Assembly: GCF_004117875.1 (NCBI RefSeq)
Contig: NZ_RAHW01000002.1
Location: 620,001 to 684,000, forward strand
DNA: 64,000 nucleotides
Reading direction: 5' to 3'
From: Geomonas oryzae
Lineage (GTDB): Bacteria > Desulfobacterota > Desulfuromonadia > Geobacterales > Geobacteraceae
Positions 38,412 to 47,943 of this stretch are shown here, in pieces (position 1 is the first letter of the stretch; each line of letters opens with the position of its first letter). The notes under the pieces were generated by a model. That model worked only from the letters and a program-made list of their open reading frames with translations. It did no database searches and was not told where the DNA came from. Made by a program: the position numbers and the translations under genes.

Positions 38412-41400
38412 ACGACGCTACTCTCCCTATAGTGATGCGGATTAAAAGTCTGAATGATGGCAAGCAGATCATCGATCTGCCGATCGTCGGTGAATACTCC
38501 ATCAAGGCCGTCGCTGTTTATGCTCGTAAAAGGCGGCTCGTAAAGACGGTCGAGATCAACAGAGCCGTACTTACTGATATGGTTTTGAAGCATATTGAGA
38601 AAGAGGATCTGGTTCGCGGAGAGTTTTGGATAGCTCTGCACGAAACCGGTAAAGTGCCGTTTCACTAACTCCGCATCCATACCGATTATCGAACGGATAA
38701 TTACGTCGAGGGGAGCAGCCGTATCCGCGTAGAACTCCTTAAGGACGGCAAGGTTCACGCCCGGGTTGTGGGTCAGAACAAGAGAAACTAGAGCAGTAAG
38801 GTCGTTTTCGCTGACAGGCTGCCCGGCTCTGATCTTCTTGAGAGTTGCATTGGTGTCAAATAGCTCCCGTAGCGTCTCTTCTACTCTGCGCCTGTAGGCC
38901 ACCATATCCACTTCTTTGACATTCGTTGTACGTTGAGAGAATTCAATTTCCCCGTCGCTCACATCAATCACTCGGGGCCCGACACCAGGATCACCTCCCC
39001 CTTTCAGGCTGTGGTGCATGATGCCGCGCAACTCGCGACGAATTTCCTCAAGTGAGAGGACTGTTACCGATTCCCAAAATTTCGGATCCCGTACCCTTGC
39101 GATGGTTTCGGCCCTGGCACGTACTGGATTGAGGTGCATCAACAGTTGGCTCACCCAGCCAATGAGTTGACCCTTGAAATCATCGAAGCGTCCGCTGTTC
39201 TTAAGCAATGCGGTCTGCATGGTAGTGACAAGCAAGTCGAAGTCATAAGCGTCGGTATGATCTTGGATGTAGACCCATTGCATTAACGGCGCCATGTCGT
39301 CGCGAAGCACCCGAACTGTTGCCGGTGCGAACTGGGTCAGTATTTCCGGCCGCGACACGCTCCGTTTCTCTTTCCACCGCTCCCGAACCGCGATGGTTTG
39401 CTCTGGAAGGGACGCCAGGTCTTTGCCGATCAGTTCGGCAGCCTGGCTGAAAATCGCCAGTTCCGGTTTATTGAGAGCGGTTTCCGCTAGACCAATCCGC
39501 GCCTCGAAGAGCCTCTGCATGAGCGACTTGCCGGCAGTCGGTTCGACCTCTGGTCGATTCTGATCAAAATACTCGAAGTTGCCCCAGTGATCGAAAATTC
39601 TGAAAACAGCCTTATCTTTACCGGCCCCAAAGAGATTTTTGCAAAGACGGGTGCCGCGGCCGATCATCTGCCAGAATTTGACCTTTGACTTAACCGGCTT
39701 GGCGAAGGTCAGGTTCACGATCTCCGGCACGTCGATTCCGGTGTCAAGCATGTCCACCGAGATGGCAATAGTAAGTTCCTTATTGCTCCCCAACCCCTTG
39801 AAGTCGTCGATGAGCTGCTCTGCCCGTGGGTCATAATTGTCTATGACCTGGCAGAAGTTTCCTCCGTACTGTGGGTACATCTCGTCGAAGAGTTGGCTAA
39901 GCAGAACTGCGTGCTGATGACTGCGAGCAAAGATTATGCTCTTCCCCACATGCTGGCCAGATGGCTCCCGTATGCCATTTTCCATAAGATTACGCAGGAT
40001 GGCCCGGTTGGTCTCTTTGTTAAAAATCTGCTTGTCGACACCCGTAGACTCATAGTTGAAGGTCTCGGGATCCTCTCCGTCTTCCTCAAGCTGCTGCTTC
40101 TGCTCATCGGTGAGCTGAGCGTACTTGACTCCTGTCCGTAGAAAGTTTGTGGTATGGGTGAAAACTTCGTAGGGAACCAGGTATCCTTCTTCGATCCCCC
40201 TCTCCAGTGGATAATAGGCTGTAGGGTCCTGTTCCTCGCAGTTGAACAGTCGAAAAGTGTTTCGGCTTATGAAGTCAACGGGCGTGGCAGTCAGCCCCAC
40301 TTGGAAGCAGTCGAAGTACTGGAAAATGTCGCGATAACGGTTGTAAATGCTTCGGTGCGACTCGTCGGCGATGATAAGATCGAAGAAGCCAACGTCGAAA
40401 GTTTGGAATATCTTCGCCATAGCCGGATAGGTGGAGAGGTAGATCCGCTGGTTGCGGTCCTTGGCGGTCCGGGCACCGACAATTGCCATCGGCTCGTTAA
40501 TGAAGTCGTTAAATGCATTTTTTGCCTGTTTCCGAAGTTCTTTCCTATCGCACAGAAAAAGCACCCGTTTGACCCAGTTGGCGCGGATCAGGAGATCAGT
40601 AATTGAGATGGCAATGCGGGTTTTACCAGTGCCAGTCGCCTGGACGACTAGGGTCTTGCGGTAGCCTGCGGTGAACCGTTCTGAAACGCGCTTGATCGCC
40701 TCCAACTGATAGAGCCGCCCAGCAATATCGGGATTCGGAGTAACCTCATCCAGGGGCTTTCGCGATGTTCGCTGGAAGTTGACCAGGTATTGTAGACTGT
40801 CTTTTGAATAGAAGCCATATACCTTGCGCGGAGGAGATTTTTGAGCGTCATCCCACATCCAGAGGTCAAACCCGTTGGTATAGAAGATAATCGGTCGTTG
40901 ACCATACTCTTTTTCCAATCCGTCAGCGTAGAGCTGTGCCTGCTTCCGCCCAATATTGGGGTCCTTGGCTGTCTTCTTGGCTTCGACCACCGCCAGCGGT
41001 TTGCCGTTGTCGTCCTTCAGGACATAGTCGGCGCGTCCATTACCAGTTGTCGTCGGCTGCCATTGGACGTCGTGTTCCTGGACGACAAACTCGGTACTAC
41101 CCCCCTTCGCACCTACCTGCCACCCTGCGTCGACCAGCATGCTGTCGATCAGCCGCAGACGGGTGGTTTCCTCGTCGAAAGCCAGGGCGTCGGCCGCCAG
41201 TTGACCTGACTTTTTAAGTACCACTTGGTCTGCAGGCTTCTTAGCAGCCACCTGAAGCGCTTCCCTTTGCACCTCAAGCTCCTGAAGAAGCTCCTGCATC
41301 CGGGCTTCCTGAGCAGCTAGTTTTTCAAGGATCGCTTTCCGTTCAGGCTTGGAGTTCCACTCAACTCCGCCATCATGGGTTGATGCTGTTGTTTCGAGGT

Positions 41401-41821
41401 AAGCGGGACAATTATCTGCGCTGCCATCGCACTGGGTCACGAAGAACCAACATCCAAGATCGTAGGCTTCTTTGAGAAGCCAAAGAGCTTTTTGTGAGTT
41501 TTGTGACTCGCCGTGGGCGGCCTTATTGCCGTGAACCCTGATGGCGTGAAATTTGTCGAGCACCACGGGCGGAATGAGCGAGGAGAATGCATGATTATTG
41601 AGAAGGTCGTTAAGGCTAGGTTGCCAGGGGCGCGGGATCCCATACGCGGTATAGATCCGGGAAACCATGGATTCCACATACGCCCTGAGCTTCACCAACG
41701 CGCTGGAAGGATCAGGGATAGCGTACTGCTCCGCAAACCCGCCCAGTTCAGCCAACTCAGGGCACTTCCCCCGAAGCATTTCAAAGTTTGTGGAATTCAT
41801 GATTGCTGACATGCCCTCCAT
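38408..41821 (-). CDS. hsdR: type I restriction endonuclease subunit HsdR (EcoEI-like)
   Basis: A 1137-residue restriction subunit. Residues 1-130 form a DUF4145-like helical domain ([15 protein letters not shown]) as in EcoEI-type HsdR. A nuclease core follows with [20 protein letters not shown] and the AKK lysine (about 265-290), then a translocase with [13 protein letters not shown] (motif I), ADESHRS (motif II) and MIGRGTRL (motif VI). A C-terminal EcoEI_R-like domain ends the protein. It translocates DNA towards HsdMS bound at unmethylated sites and cuts. ATGs at 41821, 41812 and 41800 are possible starts; GGAGGGC falls between the first two. It begins only 19 nt after the stop of the sigma-54 activator gene, so that gene probably shares its transcript. 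Confidence 0.93.
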   Translation of the reverse strand: MEGMSAIMNSTNFEMLRGKCPELAELGGFAEQYAIPDPSSALVKLRAYVESMVSRIYTAYGIPRPWQPSLNDLLNNHAFSSLIPPVVLDKFHAIRVHGNKAAHGESQNSQKALWLLKEAYDLGCWFFVTQCDGSADNCPAYLETTASTHDGGVEWNSKPERKAILEKLAAQEARMQELLQELEVQREALQVAAKKPADQVVLKKSGQLAADALAFDEETTRLRLIDSMLVDAGWQVGAKGGSTEFVVQEHDVQWQPTTTGNGRADYVLKDDNGKPLAVVEAKKTAKDPNIGRKQAQLYADGLEKEYGQRPIIFYTNGFDLWMWDDAQKSPPRKVYGFYSKDSLQYLVNFQRTSRKPLDEVTPNPDIAGRLYQLEAIKRVSERFTAGYRKTLVVQATGTGKTRIAISITDLLIRANWVKRVLFLCDRKELRKQAKNAFNDFINEPMAIVGARTAKDRNQRIYLSTYPAMAKIFQTFDVGFFDLIIADESHRSIYNRYRDIFQYFDCFQVGLTATPVDFISRNTFRLFNCEEQDPTAYYPLERGIEEGYLVPYEVFTHTTNFLRTGVKYAQLTDEQKQQLEEDGEDPETFNYESTGVDKQIFNKETNRAILRNLMENGIREPSGQHVGKSIIFARSHQHAVLLSQLFDEMYPQYGGNFCQVIDNYDPRAEQLIDDFKGLGSNKELTIAISVDMLDTGIDVPEIVNLTFAKPVKSKVKFWQMIGRGTRLCKNLFGAGKDKAVFRIFDHWGNFEYFDQNRPEVEPTAGKSLMQRLFEARIGLAETALNKPELAIFSQAAELIGKDLASLPEQTIAVRERWKEKRSVSRPEILTQFAPATVRVLRDDMAPLMQWVYIQDHTDAYDFDLLVTTMQTALLKNSGRFDDFKGQLIGWVSQLLMHLNPVRARAETIARVRDPKFWESVTVLSLEEIRRELRGIMHHSLKGGGDPGVGPRVIDVSDGEIEFSQRTTNVKEVDMVAYRRRVEETLRELFDTNATLKKIRAGQPVSENDLTALVSLVLTHNPGVNLAVLKEFYADTAAPLDVIIRSIIGMDAELVKRHFTGFVQSYPKLSANQILFLNMLQNHISKYGSVDLDRLYEPPFTSINSDGLDGVFTDDRQIDDLLAIIQTFNPHHYRESSVV

Positions 41822-41840
41822 TTGAGCAACGGTTGTGCCA

Positions 41841-43346
41841 TCATTCTCCTACGCCGTACTTTTCCAGCCAGTTGCTCAGGGTCTGGTAGTTAGGAAGCCC
41901 CAGAAGCTTGGCAGCTTTGGACTTATTGCCACCCGTATTCTTCATTGCCTTTTCGAGATAGATCCGAGCGGTACAAGCCAGTATTTCCTGCAAGTTGACC
42001 CCATCACCAATAGCCACTTCATCAACTTTATTTGCCGACGCACTCGGGTGGAAGACGAGGATATCTCGCATGTCCACCTCTGTAATTATTTCGTCGACTG
42101 CCCAGACAGCCGCCCGCTGGATAACATTCAACAACTCTCGTGCGTTGCCCGGCCATGGATAGGAAAGCATAAGATTTCTTGCCGATGCAGAAATTTTTTT
42201 ACATACGTACCCTGGCTCCTCGGCACTTTCGCGGTTGACCTTATCAAGAATGTGATCGATCAGCAAGGAAAGATCCCCCTCGCGCTCGGACAGCTTTGGC
42301 AGATGTAGGACGGCGACTGCTAACCGATAGTAGAGATCCTGCCGGAATCTGTTCTCCGCTACCTCAACCATGAGATGCCGATTGGTTGCGGCCACGATTC
42401 TGACATCAACTGGGATCTCGGTAGTGTCCCCCACACGCACCACTTTCTTCTCCTGGAGAACCCGCAGTATCTTCACCTGGGCAGCAAGAGGAAGCTCGCC
42501 AATCTCGTCGAGGAAAAGGGTCCCGCCATGGGCAGCCTCGAAGTACCCCTTCCGATCAAAAGTCGCCCCGGTAAAGGCCCCTTTTTTGTGTCCAAAGAAC
42601 TCGGACTCTACAAGGTCGGCAGGAATGGCACCGCAGTTGACCGCGATGAAGGGGTTTGAGTGGCGTGGGCTTGCCCGGTGAATAGCTCGGGCAAAAAGCT
42701 CCTTGCCAGTGCCCGAATCCCCCTCGATGAGAACCGGAACCGAGCGTAGAGCCACGCGGCGTGCACGGGCAACCACCTGCTGCATTACCGGGCTTCGGTG
42801 GATGATGTTATTAAATTCAGGGGCTTCAGGAGGGAGTCCGGCGCTCATCTTTTCCAACTTCTCGTCGGCACCTTTTAGGAGAGCCGGAATAAAGTCGGCA
42901 GAGATGTCAAACGGGATGATAGCGGTCCTAACGCCCTGCTCTCGGGACGATTCAAGAAGTTCGGCGGGATAGATGCTCTTGGCCAGTAGCATCCATACGG
43001 CCGCCATCGCGGGAGTACCAGGGCTCAGATGGAAAGTAAGAGAACAGTCGCTACCATGCTCGGTTTTGATGGCTTTGATGGTGGCTATGGCAGCTTGGTA
43101 GATCTCGCCAAAGTCGGTGGGGCTTGAAAGGTTGATAAAGCGCAGATTCGAGGTGATGGCCTTTTTGCCATTAAGCCAGGAGAGATAGTCTCCAACCCGA
43201 GACTCAGGGTAGTTGCAAAGAAGGACAAGCAGGTCAAAGTCACGGACGATCACCGCTTGAGCAACCGGACCAAGCCCCACCACATGTTCTTCGTCAACGG
43301 CCCGAAGGTCCGTATTCCCAAGCCAGGCGCATAAAACTTTTTTCAT
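41841..43346 (-). CDS. sigma-54 activator with RtcR/CARF-like sensor domain, leading hsdRMS
   Basis: About 501 residues. The N-terminal 180 residues start KKVLCAWLGNTDLRA and contain a FHLSPGTPAMAAVW segment, the layout of the CARF-type domain of RtcR, which senses RNA ends or cyclic or linear oligonucleotides. The central AAA+ domain has Walker A GDSGTGKE and the GAFTGA loop (both intact), which contacts sigma-54. A C-terminal Fis-like helix-turn-helix (NKSAKLLGLPNYQTLSNWL-type) binds DNA. The frame opens at TTG 43361, but ATG 43346 gives the typical RtcR start and is preferred. RtcR normally controls RNA repair genes; here the only downstream genes are hsdRMS, which suggests stress- or nucleotide-gated control of restriction. 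I found no convincing -24/-12 promoter in the region upstream. Confidence 0.88.
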   Translation of the reverse strand: MKKVLCAWLGNTDLRAVDEEHVVGLGPVAQAVIVRDFDLLVLLCNYPESRVGDYLSWLNGKKAITSNLRFINLSSPTDFGEIYQAAIATIKAIKTEHGSDCSLTFHLSPGTPAMAAVWMLLAKSIYPAELLESSREQGVRTAIIPFDISADFIPALLKGADEKLEKMSAGLPPEAPEFNNIIHRSPVMQQVVARARRVALRSVPVLIEGDSGTGKELFARAIHRASPRHSNPFIAVNCGAIPADLVESEFFGHKKGAFTGATFDRKGYFEAAHGGTLFLDEIGELPLAAQVKILRVLQEKKVVRVGDTTEIPVDVRIVAATNRHLMVEVAENRFRQDLYYRLAVAVLHLPKLSEREGDLSLLIDHILDKVNRESAEEPGYVCKKISASARNLMLSYPWPGNARELLNVIQRAAVWAVDEIITEVDMRDILVFHPSASANKVDEVAIGDGVNLQEILACTARIYLEKAMKNTGGNKSKAAKLLGLPNYQTLSNWLEKYGVGE

Positions 43347-43356
43347 ACACGGTATG
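43344..43356. promoter_or_regulatory. CATAC-ACG-GTATG palindrome at the activator start
   Basis: A perfect 5-bp inverted repeat with a 3-nt spacer spans the ATG of the sigma-54 activator gene. Its position would let a bound protein, possibly the activator itself, block initiation. It is short enough to be chance. Confidence 0.3.
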
Positions 43357-43361
43357 TACAA

Positions 43362-43988
43362 TATTTTTTATGCCAACACAAGCTCTTTTACTAACGTAAA
43401 GCAACCTGACCTTGGGCCAGGTGACGCGAGATCTTGAAGTGGATCATTTCCCCATGCACTAGGATCATACGCCAGCATTCGGAGTCGCAGCAGGGTCTGT
43501 ACATCGTTTCCGCAGTAGGTGTGGCGGATAAGCGCGGTGATAGGAGCAACTGCCGGCTACAAACATCGGGCCAGTGCCAACTCGGCCGGCCGTCCTTTTT
43601 CTCCTCATTCCTAAATGGGCTTAAGGCAGCTTTAAGGTCAGCGGTCTTCGAAAGATCAAGATCACCTTGTTGCACATGTTGTACATGTTGTACAAGTTGT
43701 ACTATATCAACAACAAGTATGTGTAATTATTATACTTTACAGGACAGCAAGCATCGTTTACCTTTTACTCATAGCGCGTATCCCAGGTTAGCTACATGTG
43801 GGTAGCGAAGCCACCGCAGGATCGGAATGGCATCTATGATCTCCATGATTAAACTGCTGGCACCATACGAGAGCCTTCAGGACTCTCTCAGACGGCCCAA
43901 CTCTTCCAGGCTATCGAGTCTGCCCCCCCACTACAAAGCAGGGTAGCACAGGACGGTGCAATCGTTATGATTTTGAGGGATTAAGCGC
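43362..43988. other. 627-bp gap between the activator gene and the Tn7-like module
   Basis: This gap separates genes transcribed leftwards from tnsAB transcribed rightwards, so it must carry both promoters. It contains the 9-bp repeat array listed separately. A 94-codon minus-strand frame (43391-43675) and a 123-codon plus-strand frame overlap here, but neither looks like a real gene. The segment 43720-43760 is AT-rich and could contain the tnsAB promoter or the transposon end. Confidence 0.4.
43667..43717. repeat. tandem 9-bp repeats with flanking inverted CTTGTTG/CAACAAG
   Basis: Four head-to-tail 9-mers read TTGTTGCAC, ATGTTGTAC, ATGTTGTAC and AAGTTGTAC (43667-43702). The array is bracketed by CTTGTTG at 43666-43672 and CAACAAG at 43711-43717. 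It lies about 270 nt before the tnsAB start, where a Tn7-type end with transposase-binding sites, or an operator for the tns genes, would be expected. I did not find a matching array on the far side of the module. Confidence 0.5.
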
Positions 43989-46760
43989 ATGCTGACCGAT
44001 GATGAATTAGAAAAATGGTACTTAGCCAATAATATATCAGTTGAAGCCCAATCGGTTATTAATAACATTCGTGAGTCTGATCCTGCACGTATCGTTCAAG
44101 GCGGGACCAAAAATGTACCAGGCCTTTTTTCCAGCCAGAAGATGGGGTTAGAAATTCAATTTGAAAGTCACAAGGTTGAGTTACCTTTATTATGGGAATA
44201 CGAGACTGATGATGACGTATTAGAATTTTATGACCAACCGCCATCTTTTAAACTTATTTACCACTCAAAAAGTGGAAAATTACTTGGCGTAATTCAGACC
44301 ACTGACTTTTTCGTCATAAGAAAAAATAGTGCAGGATGGGAGGAAGGAAAACAGGAAAATGATTTGCCGATACTGTCGCAGAAAAGTCCTGAGCGATATG
44401 TAAAAGGGAAGAATGGTACCTGGCGTTGCCCACCAGGGGAGACTTATGCTCAAACCTATGGTCTTTATTACCGAATACGGTCAAGCGCTGAGATAAATTG
44501 GAGTCTTCAGAGAAATTTAAATTTTTTAGAGGATTATTTATTATTCGACACGCCAAAGGTTACGGAAACAGCGCGAGCTCATATTAATGGATTGGTAGCA
44601 GCCATTCCTGGTATAAAACTTTCAGAATTAATGGAAAATATATCTCCAGCTACAACAGATGATCTTTATATTTTGCTGGCAAACAACAAACTTTATGTTG
44701 ATCTGTATGCACAATCTTTAGCAGAATACGATAGAGTATGTGTATACACATCAAAATCTCAAAAGGAAATTCAACCAACAAGTGAATCACAAGTATCTAT
44801 TGATTACAGCCAAACTGTAAATATGATAGTTGGAGCAACAGTAGTTTGGGATGGAAGACCATTCGATATTGTAAATATAGGACAAAATACAGTTTGGATG
44901 AAGGATCAACTGGAAAAAGATTCTCAAATTGTAGAATTACCGTCTGGTACTTTCGAGAAATTAGTATACGACGGAATCATACTAAAATCTGTCGATGACA
45001 CAAATACAAAGATATATAAATCATGGGGTGAAATAACTGGCAAAGCTAGTAATGAAGATTTTGCAGTTGCAAATAAAAGATGGGAAATGATCTCGCCATT
45101 TTTAAACCAGGCTGAATTACCAAAAAATTTAGAAAAGAGTCGAAATATCTATAGATTGTTGGCAAATTATAGGGAGGCTGAAGTAACTTACGGAATGGGA
45201 TATGTCGGTTTACTGCCTAAACGAGGTAATAAAGGCAATAGATTGAGAAAATTACCGGATTTAACAATATCAACAATGATTAATTACATAAAGACAAAAT
45301 GGGAAACGATAAAGCAAAAGAGGATAAGAGAGGTATGGGGTGAATATATAATAGAATGTGAAAGGTTGCAAACAATAAATGCCAGCTATAAGACTTTTTG
45401 TGACGAGGTAAAAAGACAACCTACCTACGAGCAGGAAGTAAAAATGAAAGGAGAAAAAGCTGCCTATTCAGTGGAACCAATCTACCTGGAACTAACACCG
45501 ACAACACCACGCCACGGCGATCGACCATTTGAAATCGGCCACATCGACCATACAGAAATGGATTTAGAATTAGTAGATCCTGAGACCGGGAAAAATTTGG
45601 GGAAGGCCTGGGCAACCTATCTAACGGACGCATTTTCTCGGAGAGAATTGGCAGTCATACTGATCTTTGACCCACCAAGTTATCGCAGTTGCATGATGGT
45701 AATCCGGGAGTGCGTACGCAGACATGGCAGGGTTCCCAAAACGATTATTGTTGATTGGGGGCCTGAATTCAAAAGCATATATTTTGAGACACTCCTTGCC
45801 GCATTGGGTTGTATATTAAAAAGAAGACCAAAGTCCAAAAGTAGATTTGGCGGAGTGTGTGAAAGACTGTTTGGAACTTCAAACACCGAACTAGTATATA
45901 ACCTTTTGGGAAACACTCAGATCACCAAAAATATAAGGCAGATGTCAAAAAAAGTAAATCCAAAAAAATTAGCAGTGTGGACTCTTACTAAATTTTACGA
46001 AAAATTATGCGGTTGGGCATATGAAACCTACGACACTATAGAACACCCGGCTCTTTTTCAATCTCCGAGGGAAGCCTTCAATTTGGGAATAAAGCGCAGT
46101 GGAGAAAGATTGCATCGTCGCATTGAATATAATGATGATTTTAAAATGTTAACCCTGCCAAGCACCAGCAAAGGTGTGTCAAAGGTAAACATTAACAAAG
46201 GTATTAAAATTCGTTATCTATTTTATTGGTGCGATAAATTCAACAATAAGGATATTAAATTTGTTCCTAATCGGTATGAGCCTTATAACAGAGGAGTCGC
46301 GTACGCTTACATAAAAGGAAATTGGGTAAAATGCATATCGGAGTACTACGCAACAATGAAAGGGCGCACCGAGCGTGAGTTAATGATTGCGGCAGCTGAA
46401 ATCAGACGAAAGCAGACCTTGCACTCCCGTAAATTTGGAGTCGCTGCTAAACAACTAGCTGAAATGGTAATATCTGCCGAAAAGGACGAAAACTTGCTTA
46501 TGCAGCAACGACGCGACAATGAAACTAAAAAGGTACTTGAAATCATAAACTCTACCACTTCAAGTGAAAACCTCAATGAAGCTAATGTGCAAAGCCATGA
46601 AAAAAACAGTGATAATGGCGTTGTTGTAGAGAAGAAGGATGATGGTTCACCCGTGAAAGTTGGAAACGACACTGCTGAAAACGATAATGAAGGTGAGGTA
46701 GAAGAAAAAGGTAAAAAAAGGATAAGTCCCAAAAAATACGAGGACTACGGTAGATTTTAA
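43989..46760 (+). CDS. tnsAB: TnsA-TnsB fusion transposase of a Tn7-like element
   Basis: In 923 residues two transposase parts are fused. Residues about 20-220 are TnsA-like: EFYDQPPSFKLIYHSKSGK, then TTDFFVIRK and GWEEGKQE, the D and K region of a PD-(D/E)xK nuclease that cuts the 5' strand. The TnsB part has an RNase H-type core with D520 (GHIDHTEM), D589 (VDWGPEF) and E625 (GVCERLFG), a DD(35)E spacing as in Mu/Tn7 transposases. The tail after about 830 is charged and probably contacts TnsC. Together the activities predict cut-and-paste transposition. The start has GAGGG 8 nt upstream. tnsC begins 1 nt after the stop. All catalytic residues appear intact. Confidence 0.9.
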   Translation: MLTDDELEKWYLANNISVEAQSVINNIRESDPARIVQGGTKNVPGLFSSQKMGLEIQFESHKVELPLLWEYETDDDVLEFYDQPPSFKLIYHSKSGKLLGVIQTTDFFVIRKNSAGWEEGKQENDLPILSQKSPERYVKGKNGTWRCPPGETYAQTYGLYYRIRSSAEINWSLQRNLNFLEDYLLFDTPKVTETARAHINGLVAAIPGIKLSELMENISPATTDDLYILLANNKLYVDLYAQSLAEYDRVCVYTSKSQKEIQPTSESQVSIDYSQTVNMIVGATVVWDGRPFDIVNIGQNTVWMKDQLEKDSQIVELPSGTFEKLVYDGIILKSVDDTNTKIYKSWGEITGKASNEDFAVANKRWEMISPFLNQAELPKNLEKSRNIYRLLANYREAEVTYGMGYVGLLPKRGNKGNRLRKLPDLTISTMINYIKTKWETIKQKRIREVWGEYIIECERLQTINASYKTFCDEVKRQPTYEQEVKMKGEKAAYSVEPIYLELTPTTPRHGDRPFEIGHIDHTEMDLELVDPETGKNLGKAWATYLTDAFSRRELAVILIFDPPSYRSCMMVIRECVRRHGRVPKTIIVDWGPEFKSIYFETLLAALGCILKRRPKSKSRFGGVCERLFGTSNTELVYNLLGNTQITKNIRQMSKKVNPKKLAVWTLTKFYEKLCGWAYETYDTIEHPALFQSPREAFNLGIKRSGERLHRRIEYNDDFKMLTLPSTSKGVSKVNINKGIKIRYLFYWCDKFNNKDIKFVPNRYEPYNRGVAYAYIKGNWVKCISEYYATMKGRTERELMIAAAEIRRKQTLHSRKFGVAAKQLAEMVISAEKDENLLMQQRRDNETKKVLEIINSTTSSENLNEANVQSHEKNSDNGVVVEKKDDGSPVKVGNDTAENDNEGEVEEKGKKRISPKKYEDYGRF

Positions 46761-46761
46761 A

Positions 46762-47943
46762 ATGGTGGAAAGATTCCCACATAAATTGTTGTCTCGTTCA
46801 CTCTCAGAACGTCTTGACTATTTTGAGTCATATACTTTGGCACATCCACGTTTAAAGGAAGCCAATAAGGAAATCACTAGGTATATTAGAAATTCAAAAA
46901 ACGGTACTATTATATATCTTTATGGGCCTAGCGGCGTCGGGAAAACCACTTTGCTAAAACGATTGAACGTGGAAACAATCAATGAAACATATTCGGCAGC
47001 AAAGGCAGATCAAGGTTGTATTCCTGTGATTTATGTAGAGGCACCTTTTCCCGAATCTCGCAATTTTGACTGGAGAGACTTCTACATTCGCTCTCTTACT
47101 GCCTTGGAAGAACCACTCATTGATTACAAAATCACATATGGTGTGCAAGGCGTAAGAAGGAACGAGGATGGAAAACTTAAGGTAGAAAAAGACACACCTA
47201 TAAGGAGTTTAAGAATTGCCTTAGAAAATGCATTAAGGTACAGAAATACGTCGGTATTTTTAGTTGATGAAGCTCAACATTTTACAAAAATGACAAGCGG
47301 TCGCACTTACAAAGACCAGCTCAACTGTCTTAAGTCTTTCGTTAACTTAGCTGATGTTGTCCTAGTATTAGGTGGCACATATGAGCTTTTAACATTACAC
47401 GATTTAAGTGATCAACTGTGCAGAAGAGGTAAGGATGTTCATTTCAAGCGGTACTTTGCAGCTGATTCAAAGGACATGGACAAATTTGAAAATTGTGTTT
47501 ATTGTTTACAAAACCAAATGCCATTAAAGGGCGAAACAAATTTAGTGCAATACCTAGATTACCTTTATGAAAGGTCACTCGGCTGTGTAGGGATTTTAAA
47601 ACCTTGGCTCGACAGCGCTCTTCACGACGCACTTTTTGATGGGACAGAGGTCTTGTTACTTAAACATTTGCAGGATAATGCGTTACCGGCCAGCAAATGC
47701 GAAAAAATATTATTAGAGGCTATAAGTGGTGAATCTGAGGTTGTAGAGAAAAAAGAATCCGTTGACGCATTACGAAAGAATTTAGGACTATCCTTGAAAA
47801 GTAATTTCCAAAGTGATGTAAAACCAACTGAGGCCTGTGCTGCTAGTAACTCAATCAAACCTAAGAAGAGTAAAAAAAGACGCGTGGGGCAACGAAAGCC
47901 CCATCGAGATCCTGTAGGGATACCGACCTATGAAGAGTCATGA
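46762..47943 (+). CDS. tnsC: TnsC-like AAA ATPase
   Basis: The 393-residue protein has Walker A GPSGVGKTT (55-63) and Walker B FLVDEAQHF, followed by a sensor region (LVLGGTYELL) as in TnsC/TniB. TnsC links target selection by TniQ/TnsD to the transposase and confers target immunity. The last 60 residues are basic (KPKKSKKRRVGQRK), likely for DNA or TniQ contact. The start follows tnsAB by 1 nt and the stop overlaps tniQ by 14 nt, so the three are one operon. Confidence 0.9.
   Translation: MVERFPHKLLSRSLSERLDYFESYTLAHPRLKEANKEITRYIRNSKNGTIIYLYGPSGVGKTTLLKRLNVETINETYSAAKADQGCIPVIYVEAPFPESRNFDWRDFYIRSLTALEEPLIDYKITYGVQGVRRNEDGKLKVEKDTPIRSLRIALENALRYRNTSVFLVDEAQHFTKMTSGRTYKDQLNCLKSFVNLADVVLVLGGTYELLTLHDLSDQLCRRGKDVHFKRYFAADSKDMDKFENCVYCLQNQMPLKGETNLVQYLDYLYERSLGCVGILKPWLDSALHDALFDGTEVLLLKHLQDNALPASKCEKILLEAISGESEVVEKKESVDALRKNLGLSLKSNFQSDVKPTEACAASNSIKPKKSKKRRVGQRKPHRDPVGIPTYEES

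Noticed and set aside
43362-43450. Sigma-54 -24/-12 promoter for the activator operon
   Set aside because: TGGCATA and TTGTA elements are present but the GG-to-GC spacing does not match the required 10 bp.
43391-43675. 94-codon minus-strand frame overlapping the repeat array
   Set aside because: Starts with GTG inside the repeats, has no ribosome site and no recognisable domain; two TAA stops lie just upstream. Possibly a remnant, but not supportable as a gene.
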